Assembly (NCBI RefSeq): GCF_000243335.1
Contig: NZ_JH597773.1
Location: forward strand, 1,729,550 to 1,793,549
Source of the DNA: Leptonema illini DSM 21528
GTDB lineage: Bacteria > Spirochaetota > Leptospiria > Leptospirales > Leptonemataceae
Length of the DNA: 64,000 nt
Direction: 5' to 3'
A model generated the notes under the pieces. It did no database searches, was not told the DNA's origin, and saw only the letters and a program-made list of their open reading frames with translations. Below, piece after piece: positions 43,864 to 52,621 of the stretch. The number at the start of each line of letters is the position of its first letter. The first letter of the stretch is position 1. The translations under genes were made by a program, and so were the position numbers.

Positions 43864-45684
43864 ATGTTGCAGATTGGAAAGGAACTGAGTTCCGGCCGTT
43901 ATGATGTTCTGATCGTCGGGGGCGGCATTACGGGCATCGCCATCGCCCGCGAAGCCGCTGAGCGCGGCCTTTCCGTATGCCTTGTCGAAAAGAACGATTT
44001 CGGCGGAGCGACCTCGGCATCAACGTCAAAGCTGATCCACGGCGGATTGCGTTATCTGGAGAACTTTGAAATCGGCCTTGTGCGCGAGTCTCTTGCCGAG
44101 CGGCGCATTCTCGGTCTGGCCGCTTCTCATCTTGTGAAGCCGCTGCCCTTTATGATTCCCGTTCTGCCGTGGAGCAAGCCCGGCAAGCTCATCCTTCGAA
44201 CGGGCCTGTATATGTATGACGCCCTTTCGTATGACCGCAATCGCGACGTACCCGAAGGGCATCAGATTCCAGGCTCCGTTTCGCTCTCAGAGCGTGAGGT
44301 GCAGGCCGTTGATCCGATGATTGCATCGATTGCGAAAGGGGCGCTGCTTTACTACGACTACCAGAGCCTTCATCCCGAGCGCCTTACCCTGGCCTTCCTG
44401 AAATCCGCCTTACAGAAAGGAGCCGTCTTCTATAACCACACCGAAGCTACGGGCTTCATCGTAGAAGAGGCCGGAGGTCGACGCAATCTGCAGGGCGCTG
44501 AAGTGCGCGATACGATCACCGGAAAGACGGCGACGATCCGCGCAGGTATAACGATCAACGCCTCGGGCCCCTGGATGGATCTCGTGCTCGGCCTTGCCGA
44601 TCGCAAATCCGAAACAAAGCTCTCTCGCTCGACCGGCATCCACTTTCTTACGAAGCCGCTTTTCAAGCATAACAACGCCGTGCTCTTCCGCACACGCAGC
44701 GGTCGTCACTTCTTCGTCGTTCCGTGGGAGGGCTTCTCGCTCATCGGTCCGACCGATCGGCCTTACACAAAGCATCCCGACGAGCTGCGCCCCGGTCAGG
44801 ACGACTTCGATCAGCTTTTCGAAGACATCAACGATACGTTACCCGGTGCTCCGCTCACGCGCGATATGATCGTCGATATTCCCATCGGCATCAGACCGCT
44901 GATCTTTTCGGGCAAGAGCACCTACAAGGCTTCGCGACGCTATGAGATCCTCGATCACGAATCGAAGGGCCTGCATGGCCTCATCTCGGTCGCCGGCGGC
45001 AAATGGACGACGTCGCGCCAGCTTGGCGAAGATGTGATGACGCTTGCGTTATCGAAGCTGCCCGATCCGGGCAACGTGATGAACGTCAACACCGGCGAGC
45101 TACCGCTTTTCGGATCTCCTGGCTTCGGCAATCCCGACGACATCTATATCGACTTCAGCCTGAAGAACTTCTCAACCGAGGGCATCTCACCCGAGGTGCA
45201 CCGGCACCTTATCTCGATGTATGGTACCGAACATACGCGCATCCTCGAATACGTTCACAAGAAGAAAGCGCTTGCGAAGCCCGTTTCGGATCGCTTCCCG
45301 ACGAAAGATATCATGGCTCAGGTGCTTTTTTCCGTCGAGCATGAAGGTGCGCGCACCGTATCTGACATCATCCGGCGACGCATTGCGCTCGGTACCTACG
45401 GCCTGCCAACCGAGAAAGAGCTGCTTGCCGTTGCACAGCTTGCAGCGCCTTTACTCAAGTGGAATCAGACGGAAGTCCGCCGGCAGGTAAAAGAGGCCCT
45501 GGCCGAATATCCGACAGAACTGATGGGCGGGAAGGCGCAAGGACCGGCCGGCTCCCGGACGACTGCGAAGAAGTCTGCCCGCACAGCGGCGAAAAAGGCG
45601 GTCAAGAAGTCCGTGAAAAAGACTGCTAAGAAGGCAGCCAGAAAGACCGGCAAGAAGACCTCGAAGAAGGCGGCACGACGCTGA
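43864..45684 (+). CDS. glpD: FAD-dependent glycerol-3-phosphate dehydrogenase with basic tail
   Basis: A 606-residue protein. The FAD-binding motif is VLIVGGGITGIAIAREAAER (residues 16-35). GGATSASTSKLIHGGLRYLE, HFFVVPWEGFSLIGPTDRPY and the C-terminal helical region match GlpD. It oxidises glycerol-3-phosphate to dihydroxyacetone phosphate at the membrane and passes electrons to quinone. The last about 50 residues are a Lys/Ala/Arg-rich tail (KKAVKKSVKKTAKKAARKTG) not found in typical GlpD. Confidence 0.9.
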   Translation: MLQIGKELSSGRYDVLIVGGGITGIAIAREAAERGLSVCLVEKNDFGGATSASTSKLIHGGLRYLENFEIGLVRESLAERRILGLAASHLVKPLPFMIPVLPWSKPGKLILRTGLYMYDALSYDRNRDVPEGHQIPGSVSLSEREVQAVDPMIASIAKGALLYYDYQSLHPERLTLAFLKSALQKGAVFYNHTEATGFIVEEAGGRRNLQGAEVRDTITGKTATIRAGITINASGPWMDLVLGLADRKSETKLSRSTGIHFLTKPLFKHNNAVLFRTRSGRHFFVVPWEGFSLIGPTDRPYTKHPDELRPGQDDFDQLFEDINDTLPGAPLTRDMIVDIPIGIRPLIFSGKSTYKASRRYEILDHESKGLHGLISVAGGKWTTSRQLGEDVMTLALSKLPDPGNVMNVNTGELPLFGSPGFGNPDDIYIDFSLKNFSTEGISPEVHRHLISMYGTEHTRILEYVHKKKALAKPVSDRFPTKDIMAQVLFSVEHEGARTVSDIIRRRIALGTYGLPTEKELLAVAQLAAPLLKWNQTEVRRQVKEALAEYPTELMGGKAQGPAGSRTTAKKSARTAAKKAVKKSVKKTAKKAARKTGKKTSKKAARR

Positions 45685-45695
45685 TCAGAAAAAGG

Positions 45696-45719
45696 ACCGG
45701 GCATTGCCCGGTTTTTTTT
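45696..45719 (+). terminator. Intrinsic terminator of glpD
   Basis: ACCGGGC (45696-45702) and GCCCGGT (45706-45712) form a 7-bp stem with a 3-base loop, followed by eight T. It lies 12 bases past the glpD stop and overlaps the stop of the convergent phhB gene. Confidence 0.93.
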
Positions 45720-46017
45720 ACGTATGAACCAGCGATAGAGCAGCCGCTTCACTCATCAGACGGGCCAGGTGCAGATCACGGCTTGTAACGGAATCTGCAT
45801 CATGGGTATAAAGCTCCACCTCCACCCTGTTGTAAACGTTCCTCCAATCCGGGTGGTGGTCCAGGTGTTCGGCATGAATCGCACAATGAGCCATGAAGCC
45901 GAAGGCCTGCGCAAAATCCGAAAAGCGGAATTCGGCACGAAGTCGGCCTCCTTCATAACGCCAGCCGTGCAGATCTGTAAGAGCGGCACGGATTTCTGAA
46001 TCGGTCAGTGCTTTCAT
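45718..46017 (-). CDS. phhB: Pterin-4a-carbinolamine dehydratase
   Basis: A 99-residue protein of normal family length. The active-site motif HAEHLDHHPDW with its His cluster and VYNRVEVELYTHDADSVTSRD are diagnostic. It dehydrates 4a-hydroxytetrahydrobiopterin for recycling after aromatic amino acid hydroxylation, and the family can also moonlight. No hydroxylase gene is in the window. Confidence 0.9.
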   Translation of the reverse strand: MKALTDSEIRAALTDLHGWRYEGGRLRAEFRFSDFAQAFGFMAHCAIHAEHLDHHPDWRNVYNRVEVELYTHDADSVTSRDLHLARLMSEAAALSLVHT

Positions 46018-46035
46018 ACACCGAACGTAACAGGT

Positions 46036-46401
46036 TCAGGCGCTTCGGACGAGCAGAAAAACGCCGCCTGTAATCAAAAGTGTGCCGCCGATTCGCTCCC
46101 ACGTGACCGTTTCGCCGCTGTAAATCCCGTAAATCAACGTCAGCAGGTAGCCGACCGACATCAGCGGACGCACAAGACTCAGATCCTGCACGGAAAGCAC
46201 GGCCAGCCAGAGCAGAATCGAAAGTCCGTAGCAGACGACGACGCCAAGTAGAGGCGGCGAAGTGAGCGCTTTGAAGAAATAAACGACAAGCGCCGCCGTT
46301 CCATCATGCAGAGGAACGGGCCCGGCCTGCTTCATTCCGATTTTCATGAGAATCTGACCCAGCGCCCCGAGCAGGATGGCCAGGGCAAGAAATGTCCACA
46401 T
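46036..46401 (-). CDS. Small DMT/EamA-like membrane protein
   Basis: The ATG at 46401 gives 121 residues with four membrane helices (MWTFLALAILLGALGQILMK to GGTLLITGGVFLLVRSA). It resembles half-size DMT transporters such as the EamA/ArnE-like group. A GTG at 46416, overlapping the stop of the upstream lipoprotein gene, is an alternative start and would give translational coupling. The substrate is unknown. Confidence 0.7.
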   Translation of the reverse strand: MWTFLALAILLGALGQILMKIGMKQAGPVPLHDGTAALVVYFFKALTSPPLLGVVVCYGLSILLWLAVLSVQDLSLVRPLMSVGYLLTLIYGIYSGETVTWERIGGTLLITGGVFLLVRSA

Positions 46402-46412
46402 TGTTCCCGGTT

Positions 46413-47054
46413 TCACGGAACCGTTCTGCGAGCCGGCGGCAGGTGGTCGAGCATTCCCCACAGGAACTCGCCCAGCAATCCCTCGACGACCGATTCGATA
46501 CGCGGCAGCTCCTCGCCCGGAAAGGCCTCGCCCTCCACCTGTCGGGAAAAGTCCCACTGCTGACCGTTTGCGTATGTGACCTGAATTTTCAGATGAACGA
46601 GATAACGACCCCGTCGATGCGGCCTGACGGTCTGTATAAACTCCTGCGGAGGATACCACTGAAGTTCTCGCTCTAAGAGAACGATTTTCAAGACGTCGTC
46701 GGCCTTCTCGTCTACGATGTAATCGCTCCCTTGCAATGCCGATGCAACAGACGGCCCTACGATATCGACAAACGAACCGCTGCGATTCGTCGCCCGATGC
46801 GAGAAGAGGCGGCTAACGGCAAAGGTGCGAAGCCATTCTTTATCGTGGATCTGTTCTCCTTCATAAACGACTCGGATCGGTCGCATGCGTGTCGTATCAC
46901 GAGCGGAAGGCGGCACGACAGGAGGTTTAAAATTCGTTTCACTGCATGCGGCCAGAGCGATCAATATGGCCGCCATCAGAGGGAAGAGAACGGACCTCCC
47001 TGTATGCAGGAAGGTTAGTCCGACCGAACTCTGAGAAAGCTCTGGCTGATTCAA
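46413..47054 (-). CDS. Lipoprotein of unknown function
   Basis: A 213-residue protein. A hydrophobic stretch ending in LIALAAC (lipobox) near residue 38 makes lipid anchoring likely; a start nearer the signal peptide (PLMAAILIALAAC) is possible. The mature part contains PIRVVYEGEQIHDKEWLRTF and a strand-rich middle. The end resembles outer-membrane assembly or LptE-like small lipoproteins only loosely. It overlaps the next upstream gene by 4 bases, in one operon of lipoproteins. Confidence 0.6.
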   Translation of the reverse strand: MNQPELSQSSVGLTFLHTGRSVLFPLMAAILIALAACSETNFKPPVVPPSARDTTRMRPIRVVYEGEQIHDKEWLRTFAVSRLFSHRATNRSGSFVDIVGPSVASALQGSDYIVDEKADDVLKIVLLERELQWYPPQEFIQTVRPHRRGRYLVHLKIQVTYANGQQWDFSRQVEGEAFPGEELPRIESVVEGLLGEFLWGMLDHLPPARRTVP

Positions 47055-47716
47055 GATTCGGCCTTCTTCAGATGCAGACCAAAAAGCAGTACGCCCTCGG
47101 GAAGCATCTCGCTTTTAAAATGCGAGAGCATGGAATGCATCTCTTTCAGCTCTTCTTTACGTCCGTCGAGCGGCGTGTGGATATACAGACTTGCATGCAC
47201 GGGTAACTCAAGCGGCTGCATCGGAATATGCAAATCGTTGATACCAAGCGGAATGCCCGATCTGACCGGAAAATGATAGTGCCCGTTTTCGATCATCACA
47301 AGAGGCGGCATACCCGCCATAAACACCCTGACCATGGCAAAAGAGGCGTCTTCCTGCGTAGCATCAGAAATGGAAAGCGTCGCCGCCGCGACAAGCAGAC
47401 CATTCTCTTTCGCGAATCGATCAAGCTCGGTACGCAACGAATCGCCGTTGATTTCAGACCTATCGTTAGCCGAGCGAAAGAAATCCTCCACTGCCGAAAG
47501 GCGATCTTTCACATCCTCTACGGAGCAGGCAACAAGCTGCACAGATCGGCCTTCATTGCTCTGCATCAAGAGCGCCCTGTAGCCGTTTCCCGCTTTGAAT
47601 CGAACGCCAAAAACCCCTGCGCTTATCGAACCTTTTTTTTCGGATTCAGCCGGAGCAAAAACATAGGCCATAAACCGGTAAGGGCCTACGGTCAGGTCGC
47701 TGTGCTCATAGATCAT
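47051..47716 (-). CDS. Conserved-looking cytoplasmic protein of unknown function
   Basis: The ATG at 47716 follows GAGGAAGAG and gives 221 residues (MIYEHSDLTVGPYRFMAYVF). No signal peptide or membrane helix is seen. It is an alpha/beta protein with VQLVACSVEDVKDRLSAVED and LVAAATLSISDATQ. The spacing of motifs faintly recalls PP2C/SpoIIE-like domains, but the catalytic residues are not clear, so no function is assigned. It is co-transcribed with lipoprotein genes on both sides. Confidence 0.55.
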   Translation of the reverse strand: MIYEHSDLTVGPYRFMAYVFAPAESEKKGSISAGVFGVRFKAGNGYRALLMQSNEGRSVQLVACSVEDVKDRLSAVEDFFRSANDRSEINGDSLRTELDRFAKENGLLVAAATLSISDATQEDASFAMVRVFMAGMPPLVMIENGHYHFPVRSGIPLGINDLHIPMQPLELPVHASLYIHTPLDGRKEELKEMHSMLSHFKSEMLPEGVLLFGLHLKKAES

Positions 47717-47733
47717 TCTCTTCCTCGCACGTT

Positions 47734-48264
47734 TCAGAGCAGCTGCAGGTTGGATTGCACCGTCTGTAATCTCTTTTTCATCAATTCCTGATTCGCCGTC
47801 GGAGCAAGCCCTTGAAGCTGAATCATCTTTCCCTTCCATTGCAGATGCCGCTCGATGGCCGTCTTTTTGCCGTCTTCGATCGTGAAGACGAACTCCCGCC
47901 CTTTCTGGCCGGCGACAAGAACCCATCCTTTTTTCAAGATATTACAGCCGCATTGCTTCTGGAAAAACGTCTCATAATCGCCGGCAAGGTGATCGCGAAA
48001 ACCCGCGCCGAGAATGCGAATCTCGATACGCGACGAAAGCGACTCGCCATCCCACCATTCAAAAACGTAGAAGTCGTAATTCGTTCCTTCGAAGGAATGC
48101 GCGACCGATCCGGACGGAATGCGCGTCTCTAAAAGCTCTGTTCGGTCGCGGAAAACGATCTCTTCGGGAGAGCCCGGCGCGTCGTCGGTTGAAATGGTTT
48201 TGCAACTGATAACGGAAAATACGACAAAAAACAGAAAAACTATTGCTGAACGGAAAAGGACCAC
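47734..48264 (-). CDS. Lipoprotein of unknown function
   Basis: The GTG at 48264 is the first sensible start before the signal peptide (VVLFRSAIVFLFFVVFSVISC); 176 residues. The lipobox is VISC. The mature region has NYDFYVFEWWDGESLSSRIE and later CGCNILKKGWVLVAGQKGRE. No family is recognised. It is divergent from mqnA, 78 bases away, and is first in a four-gene minus-strand operon. Confidence 0.55.
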   Translation of the reverse strand: MVLFRSAIVFLFFVVFSVISCKTISTDDAPGSPEEIVFRDRTELLETRIPSGSVAHSFEGTNYDFYVFEWWDGESLSSRIEIRILGAGFRDHLAGDYETFFQKQCGCNILKKGWVLVAGQKGREFVFTIEDGKKTAIERHLQWKGKMIQLQGLAPTANQELMKKRLQTVQSNLQLL

Positions 48265-48342
48265 AGTATCAAGAAGCCGCGAAAAGCCTGCATGTAAACT
48301 GATTTTTGAATGCAGCCCTCGCTTTCGCCGAAAAACTGGTTT

Positions 48343-49101
48343 ATGCGACTGGGGCTTGTGCGATACCTGAACGCACGTCCGCTTGACTTTGCCTTCCAGA
48401 CCGATACGGAGCGCTGTACGGGCGTTACCTGTCATCCCGATACGCCGGCCCGTCTCGTTGAGCAGCTTCTTGCCGGCGAGCTTGATGCGGCGCTGATCAG
48501 CTCGGTCGAATGCTTTCGTAATGCCGATCGCCTCGCCTGGTGCGACTCCGTCGGCGTTGCCAGCGAATCCGAAGTGCAATCCCTGCTCTATCTGCGTCGT
48601 GAATGCGACGACTTAGACATCCCCGTAAAAAGGATCTATCTCGACGAAGGCAGCCGCACGACGGTCGCCCTTGTTCGTCTGCTCTATCTGCGTCGTTTCG
48701 GCCACCTGCCGGAATGTGTTTCCCTGCCGCCCGAAGAAATCCCCGCAATGCTCGACGCCGATACGGCAGGGCTGCTGATCGGCGACGCGGCGCTGTCAAT
48801 GTTCAAATCGCCGGCGGGGTTTCATTTTCACGACCTTGTAACATGGTGGCGTTCTGAGACCGGTCTGCCCTTTGTTGCCGCTCTGTGGGCGTATCCGAAA
48901 GAAAAGGCCGCTCTATTCAAAGACGGGTTCTTTGAATCATCCCTTGAATGGGGGCTGGCTCGCATGGACGAGATATTAGCCCGATACGGAGAAGAGTACA
49001 GAGCTTACTTAACGGAAGCCCTGCATTACCGCCTTACGGCAGAGGACCGCCGGGCCCTTGCTGTGTTTTCGGGCCTTCTTCAGGAGAAGGGTTTGCTTTA
49101 A
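48343..49101 (+). CDS. mqnA: Chorismate dehydratase (futalosine menaquinone pathway)
   Basis: The ATG at 48343 (MRLGLVRYLNARPLDFAF) gives 252 residues. The N-terminal signature VRYLNARPL, PARLVEQLLAGELDAALIS and GLLIGDAAL match MqnA, a periplasmic-binding-protein-fold enzyme. It converts chorismate to 3-enolpyruvylbenzoate, the first step of the futalosine route to menaquinone. A UbiA-type prenyltransferase gene 0.7 kb downstream fits the same pathway. Confidence 0.88.
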   Translation: MRLGLVRYLNARPLDFAFQTDTERCTGVTCHPDTPARLVEQLLAGELDAALISSVECFRNADRLAWCDSVGVASESEVQSLLYLRRECDDLDIPVKRIYLDEGSRTTVALVRLLYLRRFGHLPECVSLPPEEIPAMLDADTAGLLIGDAALSMFKSPAGFHFHDLVTWWRSETGLPFVAALWAYPKEKAALFKDGFFESSLEWGLARMDEILARYGEEYRAYLTEALHYRLTAEDRRALAVFSGLLQEKGLL

Positions 49102-49759
49102 TCTCGACGCTCCAGAGCGTCTCTTTCGGTTGAAGCATCGTGCGATCGAGCGGAAAGGCGAAATAGACGACACCCGGTGAAGGCAGCGTACCCTGATTCG
49201 ACGACAGGTCAAAATACCAGGGGCAAACGATCGTAAACTTCATCGTGCGACCTTTCAGCTGTTCGAGAATCGTGCGGTAGGCCATTCTGTAGACACGAAT
49301 CTGTCTGCCCTCTGTTCCCGATTCAAGGCCGGGAAAGGATCTGTACAGCCGCAACGTGCCCGCCCCCTGAAAGATCTGCGTATCACCCGGCAGATAGGTC
49401 TCCAGCTCTTTCACCTCATGAAAGCGGATACGATAGCTGACCTTCGCCTGCTGGAACGGCTCACCGGGAATGCGCTCTGCGACAAAATCCTGTAACTCGG
49501 GCTTCACAGGAAGATGATTGTAACGGGACTTTACATCGACAAGCTGTGACGGTAAGAAGGCGATCAGCGACTTTCCGGTTTCTTCGTCGATGGGAACCGT
49601 ATAATTGAATTCTATGACGCCCGAAAAGTCTCGATGAAATACGATCTTCTCTTCGTATTCGAAGCAGCTCGCGAGCATTAAGGACATACCGATCCAGGCA
49701 AGCAGGCGAACGCTGCGAGCGTGTTTTCGGAATTTGCTTTGCCTGCACACACTGCTCAT
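49034..49759 (-). CDS. Lipoprotein of unknown function, 3' end overlapping mqnA
   Basis: A 241-residue protein with a signal peptide (VRLLAWIGMSLMLASC) ending in the lipobox LASC. The mature part begins FEYEEKIVFHRDFSGVIEFNYT, a strand-rich pattern seen in spirochaete lipoproteins. The last 68 bases run antisense to the end of mqnA. A nearer stop is not available, so the overlap appears real; the C-terminal tail is Pro/Gly-rich and may be dispensable. Confidence 0.6.
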   Translation of the reverse strand: MSSVCRQSKFRKHARSVRLLAWIGMSLMLASCFEYEEKIVFHRDFSGVIEFNYTVPIDEETGKSLIAFLPSQLVDVKSRYNHLPVKPELQDFVAERIPGEPFQQAKVSYRIRFHEVKELETYLPGDTQIFQGAGTLRLYRSFPGLESGTEGRQIRVYRMAYRTILEQLKGRTMKFTIVCPWYFDLSSNQGTLPSPGVVYFAFPLDRTMLQPKETLWSVEIKANPSPEEGPKTQQGPGGPLP

Positions 49760-49798
49760 AAATCTGTTCGATAGCTTTTAAGGGGCCTCTCTGCCGTC

Positions 49799-50695
49799 AT
49801 GCAAAAACCGATCCGACGACTTTCAGACTATTTGCGGATGATCAAATTCTCGCACAGCCTTTTCGCCCTTCCCTTCGCCGGTGTCGCCCTCGTGCAGCTT
49901 CTCTACTACGATCCTTCTGTTCTGGAGCGATCGGATTTTCTGAAGCTGCTTGCCGGTATCGTCATCTGTATGGTCGCCATGCGCAGTGCGGCGATGGGCT
50001 TTAACCGCATCGTCGACCGGCGTTTTGATGCGGCCAATCCACGCACGGCGAACCGCGAGATTCCGTCGGGAACGATCTCTCTTTCAAGCGCCGTCTTTTT
50101 CGTCGTACTCTTCCTTGCGATATTCGTCGCCGCCGCCTTCTGGATTCAACCTCTTGCCGGATGGCTTTCGCCCATACCAATCATCGTCACGCTCGGATAT
50201 TCGTTTACAAAGCGCTTTACCTGCCTCTGCCATCTCGTACTCGGCCTTGCTCTTGGCCTTGTTCCTCCGGCCGTCTGGGTCGCCGTAGCGGGAACAATCA
50301 CGATTGAGCCTCTACTCTGGATGCTCGGCGTCGCCTTTTATACGGCGGGTTTCGACATCCTGTATGCGTCGCAGGATCTTGAATTCGATCGCAACGTCGG
50401 ATTGCGCTCTATTCCGGCACGGTTCGGCCTTTCAAAGGCCTTCTGGATCGCGCGTAGCTTTCACCTGCTTTCGTTCCTCACGTTTGTCAGTGTTGCCCTG
50501 CTGGCCGGGACGGGATGGTTCTTCGCCTTTACGCTGGCCGTCGTCGGTGGGCTGTTTGTCTTTCAGCATGTGCTTGTGGGGAACGGACGGCTTGATCGTA
50601 TTCCCATCGCCTTTTTTAATGTCAATGCCGCCATCAGCGCCGTCATCTTTATCGGATTGCTTGTGGACAGATTTATTCTGCCGGGCTTTCTTTAA
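49799..50695 (+). CDS. mqnP: UbiA-family prenyltransferase, probably for menaquinone (MqnP)
   Basis: A 298-residue membrane protein with about eight to nine helices. The two Asp-rich motifs are NRIVDRRFDAANPRT (residues about 75-90) and ILYASQDLEFDRN (about 185-198), binding the Mg-prenyl diphosphate. The first motif resembles the 4-hydroxybenzoate octaprenyltransferase branch, which in futalosine-pathway organisms prenylates 1,4-dihydroxy-6-naphthoate. mqnA nearby supports that. Confidence 0.8.
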   Translation: MQKPIRRLSDYLRMIKFSHSLFALPFAGVALVQLLYYDPSVLERSDFLKLLAGIVICMVAMRSAAMGFNRIVDRRFDAANPRTANREIPSGTISLSSAVFFVVLFLAIFVAAAFWIQPLAGWLSPIPIIVTLGYSFTKRFTCLCHLVLGLALGLVPPAVWVAVAGTITIEPLLWMLGVAFYTAGFDILYASQDLEFDRNVGLRSIPARFGLSKAFWIARSFHLLSFLTFVSVALLAGTGWFFAFTLAVVGGLFVFQHVLVGNGRLDRIPIAFFNVNAAISAVIFIGLLVDRFILPGFL

Positions 50696-50799
50696 GGTAC
50701 AGACGGAAGCCACGAATTGAGACAGCGATCGGGCTCTTGCCTTTCAGGGAAGCGGCCTTGAGTTCCGTGGCCGGAATCCTGTATCGGGGTATTGTATAA

Positions 50800-51438
50800 A
50801 TGACAGAACAGATACCGATCTTTCCGCTTAATACGGTGCTCTTTCCAGGCATGCCGCTTCTACTGCATATCTTCGAGCCGCGCTACCGCCTCATGCTGGA
50901 TCGCTGCCTCGAAGAAGGCCTGCCTGTCGGCATCTTTCTGATCAAAGACGGCCGCGAGGCGCTTGGCCCCGTCGCCGAGCCGCATCCGGTCGGTACGCTC
51001 GCCCATATTCGCGCCGTTCATCGTCAGGGGGATGGGCGTTCGCATGTCGAGCTGATCGGCGATTCGCGCATTCGCCTCGTTTCGCAGCAAACGCACGCCG
51101 ATGGTTATACGATGGGCGAATGTGAAAGGCTTTCCGAAGATCTGTCGGCGCTGCCCTCAGAACCGGAACGCATGCTTTTTGAGTCGGAGCTTCGGCGCCT
51201 TCTCGATCTGGACGGAACGGTTCCAGTGGACCCGCTTCTTCTCTGCCATTCCGCCCTGCGCCTTCTGGATCTGCCGCTTCCCGAAAAGCAGACCATTTTG
51301 AAGATGGATCACTTTATAGACCGCTGGAACGAAACCGAAAGGCGCCTGCATCAGAAGCTCGAATACAGAATGCTGGCGAAAAAGCTCAGTCGCCGCAGCG
51401 ACGACTCTCCTGAACTTCCCGGTGAATCGCTGAACTGA
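50800..51438 (+). CDS. LON N-terminal-domain protein (no protease part)
   Basis: A 212-residue protein. IPIFPLNTVLFPGMPLLLHI, then FEPRYRLML, GTLAHIRAVHRQGDGRSHVE and GDSRIRLV are the PUA-like substrate-binding domain of Lon. There is no AAA or protease domain, as in the stand-alone family. It may bind unfolded proteins or RNA; the role is unknown. The 104-base gap before it includes GCCACG and CGTGGC arms (50710-50771) that could fold in the leader. Confidence 0.8.
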   Translation: MTEQIPIFPLNTVLFPGMPLLLHIFEPRYRLMLDRCLEEGLPVGIFLIKDGREALGPVAEPHPVGTLAHIRAVHRQGDGRSHVELIGDSRIRLVSQQTHADGYTMGECERLSEDLSALPSEPERMLFESELRRLLDLDGTVPVDPLLLCHSALRLLDLPLPEKQTILKMDHFIDRWNETERRLHQKLEYRMLAKKLSRRSDDSPELPGESLN

Positions 51439-51477
51439 AGACCCGGCTTTTTCTTTTTTTTAACAGAGGATTAGTCA

Positions 51478-52053
51478 ATGAACGATCGCTGCCCCTGGGT
51501 CGATGTAACGAAGCCCGACTACCTGTCCTATCACGACGAGCAATGGGGTGTTCCCGTCTACGACGATCGCCTGATCTTTGAATACCTGACCCTCGAATCG
51601 GCGCAGGCCGGATTGAGCTGGTACACGGTACTGAAAAAACGAGAAAACTATCGAAGGGCCTTCGCGAATTTCGAACCGGAGAAGGTCGCCCGTTTCACTC
51701 AGGCGAAGATTGAAAAACTTCTTCTTGATCCGGGAATCATACGTAACCGCCTCAAGGTCGAGGCTGCCGTGAATAACGCCCGGCTTTTTATAAAGGTGCA
51801 GTCCGAATTCGGATCATTCTCTGACTATATCTGGAGATTTGTGGACGGCCGCCCCAGGGTAAACACTCTGCGCGAGAAAAAGGATTATCCGGCGACAAGC
51901 GCCGAATCCGACGCCCTGAGCAAAGATCTGAAAAAGCGCGGCTTTAAATTCCTCGGATCAACCGTCTGCTACGCTCACATGCAGGCAACGGGAATGGTTA
52001 ACGATCATTCGCTGAATTGTTTCAGACGACAGCAGATCATCGACTCATATTGA
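51478..52053 (+). CDS. tag: DNA-3-methyladenine glycosylase I
   Basis: A 191-residue protein of normal length. CPWVDVTKPDYLSYHDEQWG, VPVYDDRLIFEYLTLES and AQAGLSWYTVLKKRENYRRA are diagnostic, and GFKFLGSTVCYAHMQATGMV supplies the C-terminal part with the zinc-site Cys and His. It excises 3-methyladenine from alkylated DNA. Confidence 0.95.
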   Translation: MNDRCPWVDVTKPDYLSYHDEQWGVPVYDDRLIFEYLTLESAQAGLSWYTVLKKRENYRRAFANFEPEKVARFTQAKIEKLLLDPGIIRNRLKVEAAVNNARLFIKVQSEFGSFSDYIWRFVDGRPRVNTLREKKDYPATSAESDALSKDLKKRGFKFLGSTVCYAHMQATGMVNDHSLNCFRRQQIIDSY

Positions 52054-52120
52054 GGATTCACTTCTTTCGCAATCAGGACGCAATCAAAACGCCGATTCCG
52101 AGAATTCAAACACCAACCGG

Positions 52121-52621
52121 TCAACGCGTCAGGCTTGTGATAAGATTGGCGTATTCGGGAAAATCCTTAATGAGACGGGAACGCTCGGCCATCTCGAAGT
52201 CGGCGAAATCAAAGCCGGGAGCGACGGTGCATCCGACCAGAGAGAACTCGCCTGCGCTTTCTGAGGCAAACCAGGCGCCGGCCGGCACAACGGCCTGATA
52301 CGCCAGCCCGCGACCAAGTTCAATCCGCTGATAGCGCTCAGCACGATTTGCATGCAGCACGTGAACTATGATGGGATCGCCGGCATAGAAATGCCACATC
52401 TCGTCGGATTTGATACGATGAAAGGCCGAGAAATCCCCTCGCTCCAGCAGGTAATAGATACCTGTTGATGCCGACCGGGGCCCCGGGAAAAGACCGGGCA
52501 ACTGGATTTCGCATGAGGAACGGTAGGTTTCCCGGTAGTAGCCGCCTTCAGGATGCGGTTGCATCTGCAGACGTTCAATCAGAGACGCTGCCGATTCCGT
52601 CGATTCCGTCGATTCCGTCAT
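52121..52621 (-). CDS. DUF985 cupin-fold protein
   Basis: The ATG at 52621 overlaps the fur-family stop (ATGA); 166 residues. MQPHPEGGYYRETYRS, then STGIYYLLERGDFSAFHRI, DEMWHFYAGDP and VVPAGAWFAS are the DUF985 cupin signature. The function is not established (epimerase-like or sugar-binding roles have been suggested). Right after the start, three tandem copies of a 9-base unit encode repeated Thr-Glu-Ser. Confidence 0.85.
   Translation of the reverse strand: MTESTESTESAASLIERLQMQPHPEGGYYRETYRSSCEIQLPGLFPGPRSASTGIYYLLERGDFSAFHRIKSDEMWHFYAGDPIIVHVLHANRAERYQRIELGRGLAYQAVVPAGAWFASESAGEFSLVGCTVAPGFDFADFEMAERSRLIKDFPEYANLITSLTR

Noticed and set aside
46036-46659. 207-codon form of the DMT-like protein
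   Set aside because: The extra N-terminal part is antisense-frame sequence within the lipoprotein gene; the protein-like region begins near 46401-46416.
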